Shown here: piece by piece, positions 11,705 to 21,846 of the stretch
How the letters are laid out: each line of letters starts with the position of its first letter
How positions within the stretch are numbered: the stretch's first letter is position 1
Origin: Scilla litardierei
Taxonomy: Eukaryota > Streptophyta > Magnoliopsida > Asparagales > Asparagaceae
Direction of reading: 5' to 3'
NCBI GenBank assembly: GCA_030789695.1
Contig: CM061140.1
Location: forward strand, 170,462,319 to 170,526,318
Length of the DNA: 64,000 nt
The notes under the pieces: model-generated
The model's input: the letters and a program-made list of their open reading frames with translations, nothing else
The model's database searches: none
What the model was told of the DNA's origin: nothing
Program-made: the position numbers and the translations under genes

Positions 11705-13363
11705 ATGGCATCATCTTCAGATTTTTTGGACGTTGATTTGGAGGATATCCCACTTCCGCCATACTTTCATGGCACGGAGTGGGAAAACCCTCACTTACAT
11801 ATTAAAAATTTTGAAGATTGGATGCATTCATGTCTTGGTGGGAATATCGATGATGATTGCATATATTTTAGATTCTTTCCCATTTCATTACAGGATGATG
11901 CTAGACTTTGGTTTGATTCATTGTCTCTGGACTCACATTTTACCTGGTTATCATTTCAGGCTGAATTTCTCCGAGTATTTTTGCCTATCTTTTTGGAGCA
12001 GGTACAGGGGCGGCAGGCCATGGAGCATATAGCGAGCTTTATCCAGGCTGAGTGGGAGGCCTACCATCAGGCTTGGCAGAGGTTCACTGATTTGGTGCTT
12101 GCATGCCCACACCAGAGATTTCACGAGGATCATCTTCTGCAGATCTTCTACACAGGGTTATCGCCATCTGGGCGAGATTTGGTGCAGATGAGCTGCGGTG
12201 GGGAGTTCTTTGAGTATTCAACAGAGGATTCTTGGTGTTACCTGAGGGACCTTGCAGAGTGGGAGCGGACTGTGCCATCTGGAGAGCCGTCACTTGGATA
12301 TGAGGATGATGGCCAGTCCCAGTTTCCACTTCAGGATGCAGAGCTACATGCCCAGTGTCAGCTTGAGGAGCCACCTTTGGGCTCTTTTCCTTGCGACCCC
12401 ATGGGATACAGAGCAGCGCATGAGGATGGGTTGCATGAGAGCCAGGTAGAGGACATTGAGCATATACATTTTGATGAGTCGGAGGAGACAGATGATGGAG
12501 TGCGTGTCGACCACGATGGTGACACGATGCATTTTCATTTTGAGGTTGATGATGAAGTGGATGTGCATGATGGCCGAGAGCAGATCGAGTACACCATGGA
12601 GCCTGAGCCACAGGCCACTTCAGAGTTAGCTTCACAGGTCGAGGCGGTTGAGTATTTTGGGAGGACGACTGAGATGAGCCATTTCTGGGATGGCGAGGAT
12701 GATGTGTGCTTGGATTTGCCCGAGACGAGTCTACCTCCAGTCCTGTCACATATGTCACTTCCCTCGCCTCAGGATGCGCACTTGCCAGTCATCGAGGAGG
12801 TTTGTCAGGAGCAGTTACCAGTTGTGGGGAGTGCCGCAGAGATCGTTGATGTTGATATGGATGTCGAGGAGGATGATAGCGACGGGGATTGCGAGATGGT
12901 ATATATTGAGCCCGAGCTCCCTCTTACTCCAATTTTCTCTCTGCAGCCACTTCCACCTCCTCCTGAGGCCGTGCATCATGCCACACCTAGCACCGTTATT
13001 CATGGAAGTTTCCACCATCTCATGCCTTGCATTTCTGAAACCAAATTTTCACTTCCATATACATTTGGTTCAGATTGTCGTCCATTGCATTTAAATTCTT
13101 TTATTTGTTTTGACGACCCGTTTTGGAATGCTTTTGCAGGGCATGAGGACATGACTTGGATTGATGCAGCTCGTCTCCCACGTGATCCATACTATCCAAA
13201 GGAGATGCTTGGAGTTGCATTGCTGGAATCCAAGGAGGCCGGTGGTGGCCAAGCTCCAAAGCAGCTGGCGGAGGAGCAAAAGGATATGATCGAGCAGCTA
13301 CCACCACCGTTATACATTCGAGATCCGCCATTTGCCACGGTGTGTTCTTTCCATGTAGTGTAA
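11705..13363 (+). CDS. gag: Gag protein of the TR-GAG element
   Basis: 552 codons from ATG 11705 (ACCATGG context). The frame is open from 11624, but the first 27 residues of that longer reading are hydrophobic and precede this better start. Residues about 20-190 form the Retrotrans_gag capsid-type region: FHGTEWENPHLHIKNFEDWM, then DDARLWFDSL, FLRVFLP, and LVLACPHQRFHEDHLLQIFY. The remaining two thirds are unusually acidic, rich in E and D with scattered prolines, and show no zinc knuckle. The protein would assemble particles that package the element RNA. With no pol gene, reverse transcription and integration must come from another element. The intact frame suggests recent purifying selection or recent arrival. 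Confidence 0.85.
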   Translation: MASSSDFLDVDLEDIPLPPYFHGTEWENPHLHIKNFEDWMHSCLGGNIDDDCIYFRFFPISLQDDARLWFDSLSLDSHFTWLSFQAEFLRVFLPIFLEQVQGRQAMEHIASFIQAEWEAYHQAWQRFTDLVLACPHQRFHEDHLLQIFYTGLSPSGRDLVQMSCGGEFFEYSTEDSWCYLRDLAEWERTVPSGEPSLGYEDDGQSQFPLQDAELHAQCQLEEPPLGSFPCDPMGYRAAHEDGLHESQVEDIEHIHFDESEETDDGVRVDHDGDTMHFHFEVDDEVDVHDGREQIEYTMEPEPQATSELASQVEAVEYFGRTTEMSHFWDGEDDVCLDLPETSLPPVLSHMSLPSPQDAHLPVIEEVCQEQLPVVGSAAEIVDVDMDVEEDDSDGDCEMVYIEPELPLTPIFSLQPLPPPPEAVHHATPSTVIHGSFHHLMPCISETKFSLPYTFGSDCRPLHLNSFICFDDPFWNAFAGHEDMTWIDAARLPRDPYYPKEMLGVALLESKEAGGGQAPKQLAEEQKDMIEQLPPPLYIRDPPFATVCSFHVV

Positions 13364-14543
13364 ATAAATAAAAATTAAAAGTTAGTTTGCTTTTGCATTT
13401 TGCTTTCGTATGCTTTTCTTTTTCTTTTCTAGGATCTTTTGCGAGATCTAGTACTCTCCCAACATTGAGGACAATGCTTATTTTAAGTTGGGGGGAGAGT
13501 GTTAGAATCTTTAGGTTTGTTAGGATTTTGAGCCTAAATTTTTTTTTGAGATCCCTCCATGTTTCGCCTCATTCCATGAATTCATTGCATATCATATTTT
13601 GGCTTCCTCGTTTCTACGCCATTAGCTTTGTTTTGTCCCTATACGCTTAATGCCATGCAATTTTTTTCGGATTATTATTTTGGTATCAACTTCTCGATGT
13701 TGGATTGGCATGTTTCATTTCTTTTCCATTTTGGATTCATATGCTAATATGCCATGTATGAACTACATTATATGTTGTGATACTCTCTTTGAGATAATTT
13801 TGGAAAAGTTTGGTGTAAGCGATTTCATGTGTTGGGATGAATGGTGTAGTTTCTAATTGGATTGGATTTGGCCAATTGTGCATGCATTGTGTTCCTCTTA
13901 GGAGTGGGTGGATGAGTTGCTAATTTGTGTTGGAATGAAAAAGAAAGTTAGTATAAGTGAATGTTTCTTCCTAATCAAATCGAGTAGCCGGTGTCCCACG
14001 AAACATTGGGAATGACGCCAAAGATGAGATTTAGGGGATCATTCCATCCCTTTGCCTATATAGCGTTATCGCGTGTAGGTATTGGTGGCCGTGTTTGCAT
14101 TTATAGCGTTATCGCGTGAATGCAAAACATAAACATGAAAAATAAAAAAAAACAAGAAAAAAAAGAAAAGAAAAGAAAAGAAAAATGAATGAAAAATGAA
14201 ATAATAAGCCACATGAGTGATGCAATCTCATCTCCCACAACTTAGATGAAATTTTTTTTTTTCGTTTTGGCCATTTTCATGAAAGTTGGAAATTTTGACA
14301 TCGTGATATTTCCCGATACGTGTGATACGGGGCTTATTTCTTCACTTTTCTTTGAATTGGATTGAGGGGAGTATCATTTGTTGTTTGCTTTCATATATTT
14401 GGTATATTGGCTTTGAAATCAATTGGAAATCTCATTTTTGGAGTATGCCATGAAGATATTGTGATTTTGGTGCATGTCATTCAATTTAATCCGAATTTAT
14501 CGCGTATTTTGCTAGGGACTAGCAAAAAGCTAGTTGGGGGGTG
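13364..14543 (+). other. 3' non-coding region of the TR-GAG element
   Basis: Contains the motif CATTGAGGACAATG at 13463, followed by AAGTTGGGGGGAGAG at 13486. The Athila element has the same pair after its last ORF (25298 and 25320). A purine tract of GAAAA repeats lies at 14146-14185, and the word ATAGCGTTATCGCGTG occurs twice (14060, 14104). The PPT TAGTTGGGGGG at 14531-14541 ends the region. Confidence 0.75.
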
Positions 14544-16053
14544 TGATTCGGGATATAAATTGCTTGTTCCCCCCCCCCATTTTCGGGCATTTTATGTGTA
14601 TAACATGTTAAATTTGGCTTTAATACGGGCGTATTTGTGATATTGTGTATTATTAAAGCCTATTCGTATTTTATACATAAAATGTGGTTTTTGTGAGCTA
14701 ATTTTTGCTTCTCGTATTTTTCAGGTACTCCTGGGATTTTTCTGGATTTTCTGGAATTTTTCCAGAATTTTTGGAAATTTCTGGGTATTTTTGGTGATTT
14801 ATGGAAGCATGAGAAGCAATTTCTAAGAGTTTCTGGATTTTTAGAAAATAAAAAAATAAAAAAATATAAAAAATATAAAAGCCCACTTATGCGGGCCGGC
14901 CCACTGGCCGGCCCGCGTTGCCGCTGCCGCTGTAATCAGAAAAAAAAATAGTTTTTTTTTAAATGATCTACGGGCCGCTGGCCCGCTCGAATTTTTCGAG
15001 CGGGCTTCGCCCGCTCGGAAAATTCGAGCGGGCCCCGCCCGAATAAAGCGCAGGCGTGCGCTGGCTTGGAGTGGGGCCCGCCCGCTGATGCGGGCGGGTT
15101 TGGGTCCGGTTTTTGCGGGTCGGATCCGACCCGATCCGACCCGCAATCACTTATTTGGGGCTGCCTGTGCGATTTTGAAGGGTTAGCTCGGTTTTGGGGT
15201 TTTGGCTGCGGTTTTAGGGCGATTTTGAGGGTTTGGATGGGGGTCTTCTTCCCCAAAGGCTAGGGAGAAGCTTGGAGGCCATTGGTGGAGCTTGGAGAGC
15301 TTGGAGGAGGAGCAAATAGGTGGAAGGAAGGCTTTACCCTAGGGAGATCTTGGGTGATATCTCTCTAACCCCTTTTGTATTTTGCATCTCTCAATTTGTA
15401 ATGGATATTGAGTTAATTTTGAATGAAAATTCAAACTTTTCTTTCATGATGATTGAGTAGTGTAAATTGCTTGGGTTGTGAATCATTGGGTTGGTTGTTA
15501 ATTGTAGCCCTAATTTCCCTCTTGCCAAATTTTGAATGTTAATGTTGGATGTTTCATTAGGCACAATTTAATTGGCTAAGTCCCGAGAGGGCAAATTTGA
15601 GAAAAATCCATGTGCTTAATTTGGTTAGTGCCTTGATAATATTTCCATCCCGATTGCAAAATTGTTGTGTTTTTAAAGCTAAATATTCCGATTGGGCTTC
15701 CTTAGCCGGATGACCGATTGTGTTATATGTGGTAAGTAGGACTTGATTAACGCCAATTTTAATGATCCCACAACCCATGCTCTCTCTTCTAGCCATCCTA
15801 AACTCCACCTTTGGCTCTCTAACCCTAGCCACTTAGGTTAGATTTTTCATTTCACCACGCTTTTTCCTCCACCCATCCACCGTTAGCGAGTTAGTTGTAA
15901 AACACTATTATTTTCTTTATCGATCAGATTTTGTGAACGTAGAACGAATTGTCCCTGTGATCCGACCCGGTACTCACCGGTTATTTTTATTGCATTGACA
16001 CTCCTACGCTTGGGAGCGGAAGGCGTGCACTTGCGCGTTTTCTGGGTCAACCA
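14544..16053 (+). repeat. 3' LTR of the TR-GAG element
   Basis: 1510 bp, nearly identical to 10028-11535. Small differences lie in the A-rich stretch before the TATA box, in the linker between hairpins at about 15005, and in single bases. It ends GTCAACCA, followed by the TSD GCAAG. Confidence 0.92.
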
Positions 16054-16063
16054 GCAAGCCGGG

Positions 16064-16245
16064 CCGAAGCACGACCGTCTGAGTTCGAGCATCCAGATCG
16101 CTCCTCCAACCGTGGCCGAGCTGATCTGGCCGAAGCACCACCGTCTGAATTCGAGCAACCAAGCAGCTCCTCCGACCGTGGCCGAGCCGATTTAGCCGAA
16201 GCACCACCGTCCGAGTTCGAGCATCCAGACCGCTCCTCTGACCGT
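16064..16245. repeat. Three tandem repeats of about 65 bp in the Tat-like element
   Basis: Each unit runs CCGAAGCACNACCGTCTGA, TTCGAGCATCCAGATCGCTC, CTCCNACCGTGGCCGAGC. The array sits just after the TR-GAG insertion point, within the 3' half of the Tat-like element. Confidence 0.75.
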
Positions 16246-16358
16246 GCTGCTGGGCCCCCGCTTACCGAACAGCTCCTGCATCCACCCGAGCTGGATGAAG
16301 TAGTTGCAGAGCGCCACCATGGAATCTTCGAAAGTCTTCACCAAGTCCTCACCCCTTT

Positions 16359-16725
16359 CGTCGGCCATAAGTCAAGGGGCAACTCCTCTCGCAACCGAAC
16401 GAACGGATCGGTCGAAGGGCCAGGGGAAACTCCCCCGGTTAACCGACTCACTCCTTCGTCGGTCGTAAGTCGAGGGGCGACTCCCCTCGCAACCGAACGA
16501 ACGGATCAGTCGAAGGGTCGGGGGAAACTCCCCCGGTTGGCCGACTCACTCCTTCATCGGCCGTAAGTCGAGGGGCGACTCCCCTCGCCACCGAACGAAC
16601 GGATCGGTCGTAAGGATGGGGGCAACTCCCCCAGATGGCCGATCACCCGACTGGCTGTAAGGCTGGGACTAGCTCCCCCAGCAGGCCAATCGACCCGTCG
16701 ATCATAAGGCTGGGGGCAACTCCCC
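16359..16725. repeat. Hairpin-bearing tandem repeats of the Tat-like element, left part
   Basis: Repeats built from TCGGCCGTAAGTCGAGGGG-type units. Each holds a hairpin with a short loop: CGAGGGG-cgact-CCCCTCG (16471-16489), CGGGGG-aaact-CCCCCG (16519-16535), and TGGGGG-caact-CCCCCA at about 16614. The array is cut by the Athila insertion at 16737 and continues at 28824. Confidence 0.8.
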
Positions 16726-17031
16726 TAGCGGACCTATGATCACTCCTTATTTTACACCTTTTTCCGCATGTTTGCATGCCATTTAGATCGCCCAAATCAT
16801 GTTTTTCACGATATATCGACGATATTGCGATGCTTTTCACGCTTTGTTGTTTTTGTCGCATTTCAGGTGATTTGGCGCGATTTGGAGTGATCATGAGATG
16901 CGCTCACGATAGACGGCCACCGACGACCTCCCCGAGGGGTATTTTGCTGTTGGAGAGGAGCGGAAGAAGAATGGACGTCGCCGGAGCGACGAGGAGGCCA
17001 AAACGACCAGTTTGGGCATTTTTTGTGTCCC

Positions 17032-17421
17032 ACTCGGCCGAGTGGAGGAGCCACTCGGCCGACCAGCGAGACACTGCTCGGCCGACCCGTTCAGACACGA
17101 TTTCCATGTGTACTCGGCCGAGCGACGGAGACCACATCGGCCGAGTGACGATACCACGTCCGCCCGAGTGGCGCCCAGACGAAGGCCCTCAAAAAGATCG
17201 AAGTTACTGTTTTTCGGCCATCTGAGCTTCAGAAGACCCACTCGGCCGAGTGGCAAATCCCGTCCGCCCGAGTGAAGTGAAGCCATCGGCCGAGTGACGA
17301 CAACTCACTCGGCCGAGCCGCCCCCGAACTGAAGACCCCTGAAGCCCCCTGAAGCCCCCGACTTACTGGAAAATTGACAGGGTTTTCACTCGGCCGAGCG
17401 ACTTTTGTCACTCGGCCGAGT
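17032..17421. promoter_or_regulatory. ACTCGGCCGAGT palindrome array in the LTR U3
   Basis: About twelve copies of the 12-bp palindrome ACTCGGCCGAGT or close variants (ATCGGCCGAGTG, GTCCGCCCGAGTG, CTCGGCCGACC) occur in 390 bp. The TATA-like element at 17506 follows about 85 bp downstream. The 3' LTR carries the same array at 27297-27676. The position upstream of the presumed TATA fits an enhancer made of repeated protein-binding sites; this role is inferred. Confidence 0.75.
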
Positions 17422-17903
17422 GCGATGCGCAGCATGTAGCGAAATTTGCGGAAAACAGGCTGTGCAGGGGCATTTTGGTCAGGATTTTTAGACGATTTTT
17501 GGGGCTATTTAAGCTCTGTTTTTACCCTAGTTTTGGGAGCCACCTCTCAGATTTTTTGCAGCTTTTTGAGTCTACTTTTTAGCTTTATTAATTGTGATTG
17601 GAGAAGAGAAAAACTTGGATTTTTTTTGGGTTGATTGAAGATCTACATTGGTTTGCACTTCTCTTCCCCAAAAACTCTATTTTTATTGTTTATATCATTG
17701 TTGTGATGAATTCCATTGTCTATTTCATTGCAAATTATTATGCTATTGCTATGATTAGTGAGTAGTCTCCACGTCTTGGGGCGTGGGGATGAACCCTACA
17801 AGCCCAATTTCGTATTTGTGTTGAATTGGTAGAAATTGAGCTAGGATTGTCATTAGGGATTAGATTGGGATCGAATTACTACGGATAGCTAGGTATTCAC
17901 ATC

Positions 17904-18203
17904 AATTGGGATTTGCAAGAGATTGGATCCCAATTCGATAGGAAGCCCTAGAAATCCGAATTGGGTTGGAGTCGGATTTTCGAAGTATCGGTTTGCAAGA
18001 GATTGGACCGATGCTAGGATCTCCGGTTGCAATTCCGTGCCGATACCCGTTTGCAAGAGATTGGACGGGTAGGAACTATCCTAATCTAGATTGTGGACCG
18101 AGTTTGCAAGAGATTGGGCTCGGTGCGCAATTGGACGATGATGTTGATCCTAATGCTAGCTTCCCTAGGCTAGGGTTTGCAAGAGATTGGACCCAAACCT
18201 AGG
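17904..18203 (+). repeat. Array of five hairpins with constant loop TTTGCAAGAGATTGGA
   Basis: Stems flanking the same 16-nt loop: AATTGGGA/TCCCAATT (17904-17935); GTATCGG/CCGATGC with one G-T pair (17985-18014); TACCCG/CGGGTA (18044-18071); ACCGAG/CTCGGT (18097-18124, loop ends GGG); and GGG/CCC with an outer CCTAGG/CCTAGG (18164-18203). Stems differ completely in sequence but stay complementary. The same array is in the 3' LTR at 28159-28458. Confidence 0.85.
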
Positions 18204-18568
18204 ATAGCTATAGACCGGCAACAGCGCGAGAGCGTGAGCTTGGTTCCACATTTAGTTGCAACTAGTTCATCCAAATTCTCATCCTAGCGATTTCGATACC
18301 GGCGAACCACATTTGTGAAATACGGTGAGTAGTGGGGATTCCCCATTCCCTAGGCGTTCTCTATTTGATTTGATATTTCGCACTTTTGTCTGACGATTGT
18401 GACAGGATCGCCCAAGGCAATTATCCCTCTAAATAGCCAGGTTGATTAGGAGCAAGCACGGTCATTCGTCCTCCCTGTGTTCGATACCCGCTCGCCGCTA
18501 TACCGTGCGCTTGCGGTAAAACTACAACCGTCGCCTCGGGACGTGTACGCCGGGGCGCGACCAAGTTT

Positions 18569-18587
18569 TTGGCGCCGTTGCCGGGGA
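18569..18587 (+). other. Primer-binding site of the Athila-type element
   Basis: TTGGCGCCGTTGCCGGGGA, 5 bp after the LTR end. It is identical to the PBS of the TR-GAG element at 11537. Confidence 0.9.
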
Positions 18588-18739
18588 GGCGATTGCGTTT
18601 GATTCTTTTTCACCTTAGCTATTTCTTTCTTTTATTTTCTTTTTATTTTATTTCTTTTACCATTATTATTTCCTTTGCTATTCTTACCTAACCCTTCCAC
18701 GGTACTAATCATCTCTTTGAAACTCTGTTTTCCCTGTGC

Positions 18740-21514
18740 ATGTACACGAGATCTACGGCGGACCCCGAAGCCTTATTATTCGATCCCGAGATCGAACGTA
18801 CCGCGCGGAGAATCAGAGCGGAAAGGAGACAATATCCGGAAGGGCGGTTTATGACCAACCGGGAAACTCCCGAAGAATTGGCGGAGAGAATGGCGAGAAT
18901 AATTTCTATTCGCGATATGCTTCGGCCTAAAACCTCTTCTACTACGTCATCCATCGCCGTGCCGGAGTTGGCGGCCGACAAGAACTTCGAGCTAAAGACG
19001 GGATTGGTGGTTTTGATGCAACAAGACCCATTTCATGGGAACGCTCACGAGAACCCCCACTACCACATCCAATCATTCTTGTCGAAGTGCGCCACTTTCC
19101 AAATGCCGGGGGTCCCGATCGATGCCATCAGACTGCGCCTCTTCCCCTTCACGCTAAAGGACAAAGCACTCTATTGGCTGAGGACGCAAGCTGACGGAGT
19201 TTTCACCTCTTGGGACGGGTTGGCGGATGCATTCATTGATAAATTCTATCCACCATCCAAGACGGTGAAGATCCGGAGCGCTCTCATGTCCTTCAAGCAA
19301 GGACCACATGAGACGCTCTATGAAGCTTGGGAGCGATTTAAGGATTTGCAGCACCAGTGCCCGCACCACAGTATAGAAGATTGGGAGTTAGTGCATAGCT
19401 TCTACAACGGTCTCCAACCGGGGACCAAACAAATTATTGATGCCGCGGCGAATGGTGCAATCTTGTCAAAGACTCCCGAGGAAGCTACGGCCCTAATTGA
19501 GGAGATGGCCTCTAATAACCAACAATGGGGCGATGAGCGAGGACACTCTACGTCCTCCTTAAAGCCGACTAGCATCTACGAGGCAAAGGCCGTAGCGGAG
19601 CTTACGAGCAAATTTGATTCTCTCCACAAGGTGGTGGAGAGATTGGAGAAATTCATCACGGAGCCCCAAGGAAGCCCTTCCACCTCCGCGCCGGCAATTC
19701 AAATGAGTGATTGGCAAGACCAATCTCAAGCCATGTATTCGGGAGGAGAGCAAGGAGAAGGATCCTTGGAGCAAGTGCAATATGTTGCGGGGAACCAAGG
19801 TTATTGGTCCAATCCGGCCGCAAGAAATCACCCGGGATTCTCCTACGCCAACAATGAAGGAGCTTTGAACCCGCCACAACAACCGCCTAATCAAGCTCGA
19901 CCACCACCACCCCAACAACAATACTATCCGCCGAGGGGACCTACACAACAAAACTTCCAACCAAAGCAACAAGTCCCACCTTATAGGCCTCCCGGATACA
20001 ATCAAGGGTGGAGGAATCAAAACCAAAACCCTCCCCAAGCTCCACAACGATCCGATTTCGAAACTAGAGTGGAGGCGTTCATGGTCGAGCAAAATAAGGT
20101 GAATGCTACTTTGAAGGCGGGGCAAGAATCTCTCAATACCGTAGTGGCTCAAATATCGGAGCAATTAGCGTTGCTCAACCGGAACACTCAAAGATTGCCG
20201 GCGCAACTGGAGCAAAACCCACGGGGCAACACGGGCCACATCAACGCCGTAGTTGCCGTCACTACTAGAGGCGGGAAGGACACCACCCCCGCCATGATTC
20301 CTATTGAGGAGGCCGTGGAGGAAAGTTTGGAGCCGGTTGAGCCGTTAGTCGAGATTGAAAAGGAGAAGGAGCCACAAGACAAGGAGAAATCTAGGGCGGA
20401 GCTATTAATTGAGGAGAGGCGCTTCATGCCACCGGTCCCATTCCCCCAAAGACTAGCGAAAGCGAAAATGGAGAAAAGGCTAGCGAAATTCCTCGAGTAT
20501 CTAAGAGGAGTTAGCCTAAATATTCCCTTCCTTGACGCCATCATCGAGATCCCCACATATGCCAAATTCTTGAAGGACTTGATTTCGGGGAGAAAGAGGA
20601 AGGAGAAGATCATGCTAGCCGAGGAGGGCTCTTGGTTCACCAAGAGAGAAAAGGAGCCGGAAAAATTTAAAGATCCGGGGAGTTTTCGGATTCCTTGCAC
20701 TTTGGGCGGCGTGCCTCTTCAAAAGGCGTTGGTCGATCTTGGGGCTAGTGTGAGTCTCATGCCCCTCTCCATGTTCTTAAAGCTTAACACCGGGACAAAG
20801 TTGAAACCCACCGACATGCGCATTCAATTAGCCGATGGACGGATAACAAGGCCGGTGGGGATTGCCGAAGACATCCCACTTCAAGTCCCGGGTGGAATAT
20901 GCTTGCCATGTGACTTCGTCATCATGGACATTAAGGAGGAGGGAGACACCTCATTGATACTTGGGCGCCCAATCCTCGCCACCGCCGGAGTCATTGTCGA
21001 CGTGCGCGAAGGTACCTTAACCTTGAACGTCGGAAACATTGAGGTGGAGCTCCACATTCCTAAGGCTATGAAGCATATGCCTTATCACGAGGAACTCGAT
21101 TACATGGACCTCCTCGATGAGGTGATAGAGGAGGCGATTCCTCACTCAATTGGTGCCCTTTTTGATGAAGAATTTGATGAAGGCCCGGATTTAGGCCGAG
21201 ATGAAAAGATTGAAGACGATTCCCCCGACTTCTCCGCTGATGAAGATGAAGGCGACGCTGATGTCGCGAGGATTCGAGAGCTCTGCAAGCTCTCGAAATT
21301 AAAGTCCCCAAAGAAAGCTCCGCCGGCACGGAAATCGGCATCGCCGGTTAAGCCGTTGACCGGGGCAAATGCTAGCTTGGGGGAGCCTCCCCCCAACACC
21401 ATTCGGGACAAGAGACCTCCGAGGGAGACCGCCACGCCGCCACGTCCAAATCCAAGCGCGCTCCCCGGGAAGTTTGACGGGTGCATCTCATATGCACCAA
21501 ACATCCCGCATTGA
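18740..21514 (+). CDS. gag-pro: Athila Gag-protease polyprotein
   Basis: 924 residues from ATG 18740. Residues about 90-260 form the plant Gag region: DPFHGNAHENPHYHI, RLRLFPFTLKDKALYWL, FYPPSKT, FSWERF-like YEAWERFKDLQHQCPHH, and EEATALIEEMA. A Q/P-rich segment follows (about 340-450), then an acidic linker. A retropepsin-like domain lies near residues 640-770, with ALVDLGASVSLMPLSMF and the flap/ILGRP end LILGRPILATAGVIVDV. The active site reads DLGA rather than the usual D(T/S)GA; in several plant Gypsy proteases this position is also unusual, so activity is uncertain. The frame closes after an acidic C-terminus with no RT. No zinc knuckle is visible. Confidence 0.9.
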   Translation: MYTRSTADPEALLFDPEIERTARRIRAERRQYPEGRFMTNRETPEELAERMARIISIRDMLRPKTSSTTSSIAVPELAADKNFELKTGLVVLMQQDPFHGNAHENPHYHIQSFLSKCATFQMPGVPIDAIRLRLFPFTLKDKALYWLRTQADGVFTSWDGLADAFIDKFYPPSKTVKIRSALMSFKQGPHETLYEAWERFKDLQHQCPHHSIEDWELVHSFYNGLQPGTKQIIDAAANGAILSKTPEEATALIEEMASNNQQWGDERGHSTSSLKPTSIYEAKAVAELTSKFDSLHKVVERLEKFITEPQGSPSTSAPAIQMSDWQDQSQAMYSGGEQGEGSLEQVQYVAGNQGYWSNPAARNHPGFSYANNEGALNPPQQPPNQARPPPPQQQYYPPRGPTQQNFQPKQQVPPYRPPGYNQGWRNQNQNPPQAPQRSDFETRVEAFMVEQNKVNATLKAGQESLNTVVAQISEQLALLNRNTQRLPAQLEQNPRGNTGHINAVVAVTTRGGKDTTPAMIPIEEAVEESLEPVEPLVEIEKEKEPQDKEKSRAELLIEERRFMPPVPFPQRLAKAKMEKRLAKFLEYLRGVSLNIPFLDAIIEIPTYAKFLKDLISGRKRKEKIMLAEEGSWFTKREKEPEKFKDPGSFRIPCTLGGVPLQKALVDLGASVSLMPLSMFLKLNTGTKLKPTDMRIQLADGRITRPVGIAEDIPLQVPGGICLPCDFVIMDIKEEGDTSLILGRPILATAGVIVDVREGTLTLNVGNIEVELHIPKAMKHMPYHEELDYMDLLDEVIEEAIPHSIGALFDEEFDEGPDLGRDEKIEDDSPDFSADEDEGDADVARIRELCKLSKLKSPKKAPPARKSASPVKPLTGANASLGEPPPNTIRDKRPPRETATPPRPNPSALPGKFDGCISYAPNIPH

Positions 21515-21559
21515 TTGAAAACTATAGGGGGTCGAGCTCACGACCTAAAACGAGCGCTT

Positions 21560-21577
21560 GTCGGGAGGCAACCCGAC
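21560..21577 (+). other. Hairpin GTCGGG-AGGCAA-CCCGAC downstream of gag
   Basis: A perfect 6-bp stem with AGGCAA loop, preceded by AACGAGCGCTT and followed by a T-rich run. Similar GGGAGGCAACCC hairpins are familiar in Athila-type plant elements just after the gag/pol frame. Function is not established from sequence. Confidence 0.65.
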
Positions 21578-21846
21578 GGTTTTTGCTTTATTTTTTTATC
21601 TCTTTTTCTTTATTTTCGTTTAGAAAATTTTAGTATTTCGAGTCACCCGACCAAAAATTTTGTGATAACGGGTCCTATTTTTCTTGACAGGAGAGAAGAT
21701 AGGTAGATCATCATGAGGAGGATGAACGAGACGATGAGGAGCGCCCCAAGAAGGCGTTCGACGCTTAGGAGGAGCATGAAATCGACTGGAGAGGGAAAGA
21801 CGGAGTTTAGAGCCCAAACGAAGACAAACAGCAGAATACAAGGCTC

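Larger units (their letters stand above)
10028..16053 (+). mobile_element. TR-GAG element (gag-only, non-autonomous Athila-type Gypsy)
   Basis: A complete 6026-bp element with TSD GCAAG (10023-10027 and 16054-16058). The LTRs are 10028-11535 and 14544-16053 (1508 and 1510 bp), both TGATTCGGGA...GTCAACCA and nearly identical. The PBS TTGGCGCCGTTGCCGGGGA lies right after the 5' LTR, and the PPT TAGTTGGGGGG precedes the 3' LTR. The only long reading frame between the LTRs is gag (11705-13363); no protease, RT, RNase H or integrase is present. This matches the known TR-GAG class. The near-identity of the LTRs and the intact gag frame point to a recent insertion. Confidence 0.92.
16737..18563 (+). 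repeat. 5' LTR of the Athila-type element
   Basis: 1827 bp. It contains the ACTCGGCCGAGT array (17032-17421), a TATA-like TATTTAAG at 17506-17513, and the constant-loop hairpin array (17904-18203). It ends near GTGCGCTTGCGGTAAAACTA and GGGGCGCGACCA. The order suggests U3 with the palindrome array, then the promoter, then an R/U5 leader carrying the hairpins. Confidence 0.92.

Noticed and set aside
12084..12758. Minus-strand frame of 224 residues
   Set aside because: Lies opposite the TR-GAG gag; no domain, histidine/proline-rich shadow.
16776..17286. Overlapping frames on both strands in the LTR (repeated at 27041-27551)
   Set aside because: Translations are the ACTCGGCCGAGT palindrome read as HSAEW/LGRV repeats; no coding signal.
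17904..18203. Hairpin array considered as tRNA genes or a CRISPR-like array
   Set aside because: No cloverleaf, no A/B boxes; repeats are loops with complementary flanks rather than direct repeats with spacers, and the context is a eukaryotic LTR.
19559..20700. Two minus-strand frames opposite the Athila gag
   Set aside because: Low-complexity L/R/S reading antisense to a clear gag-protease gene.
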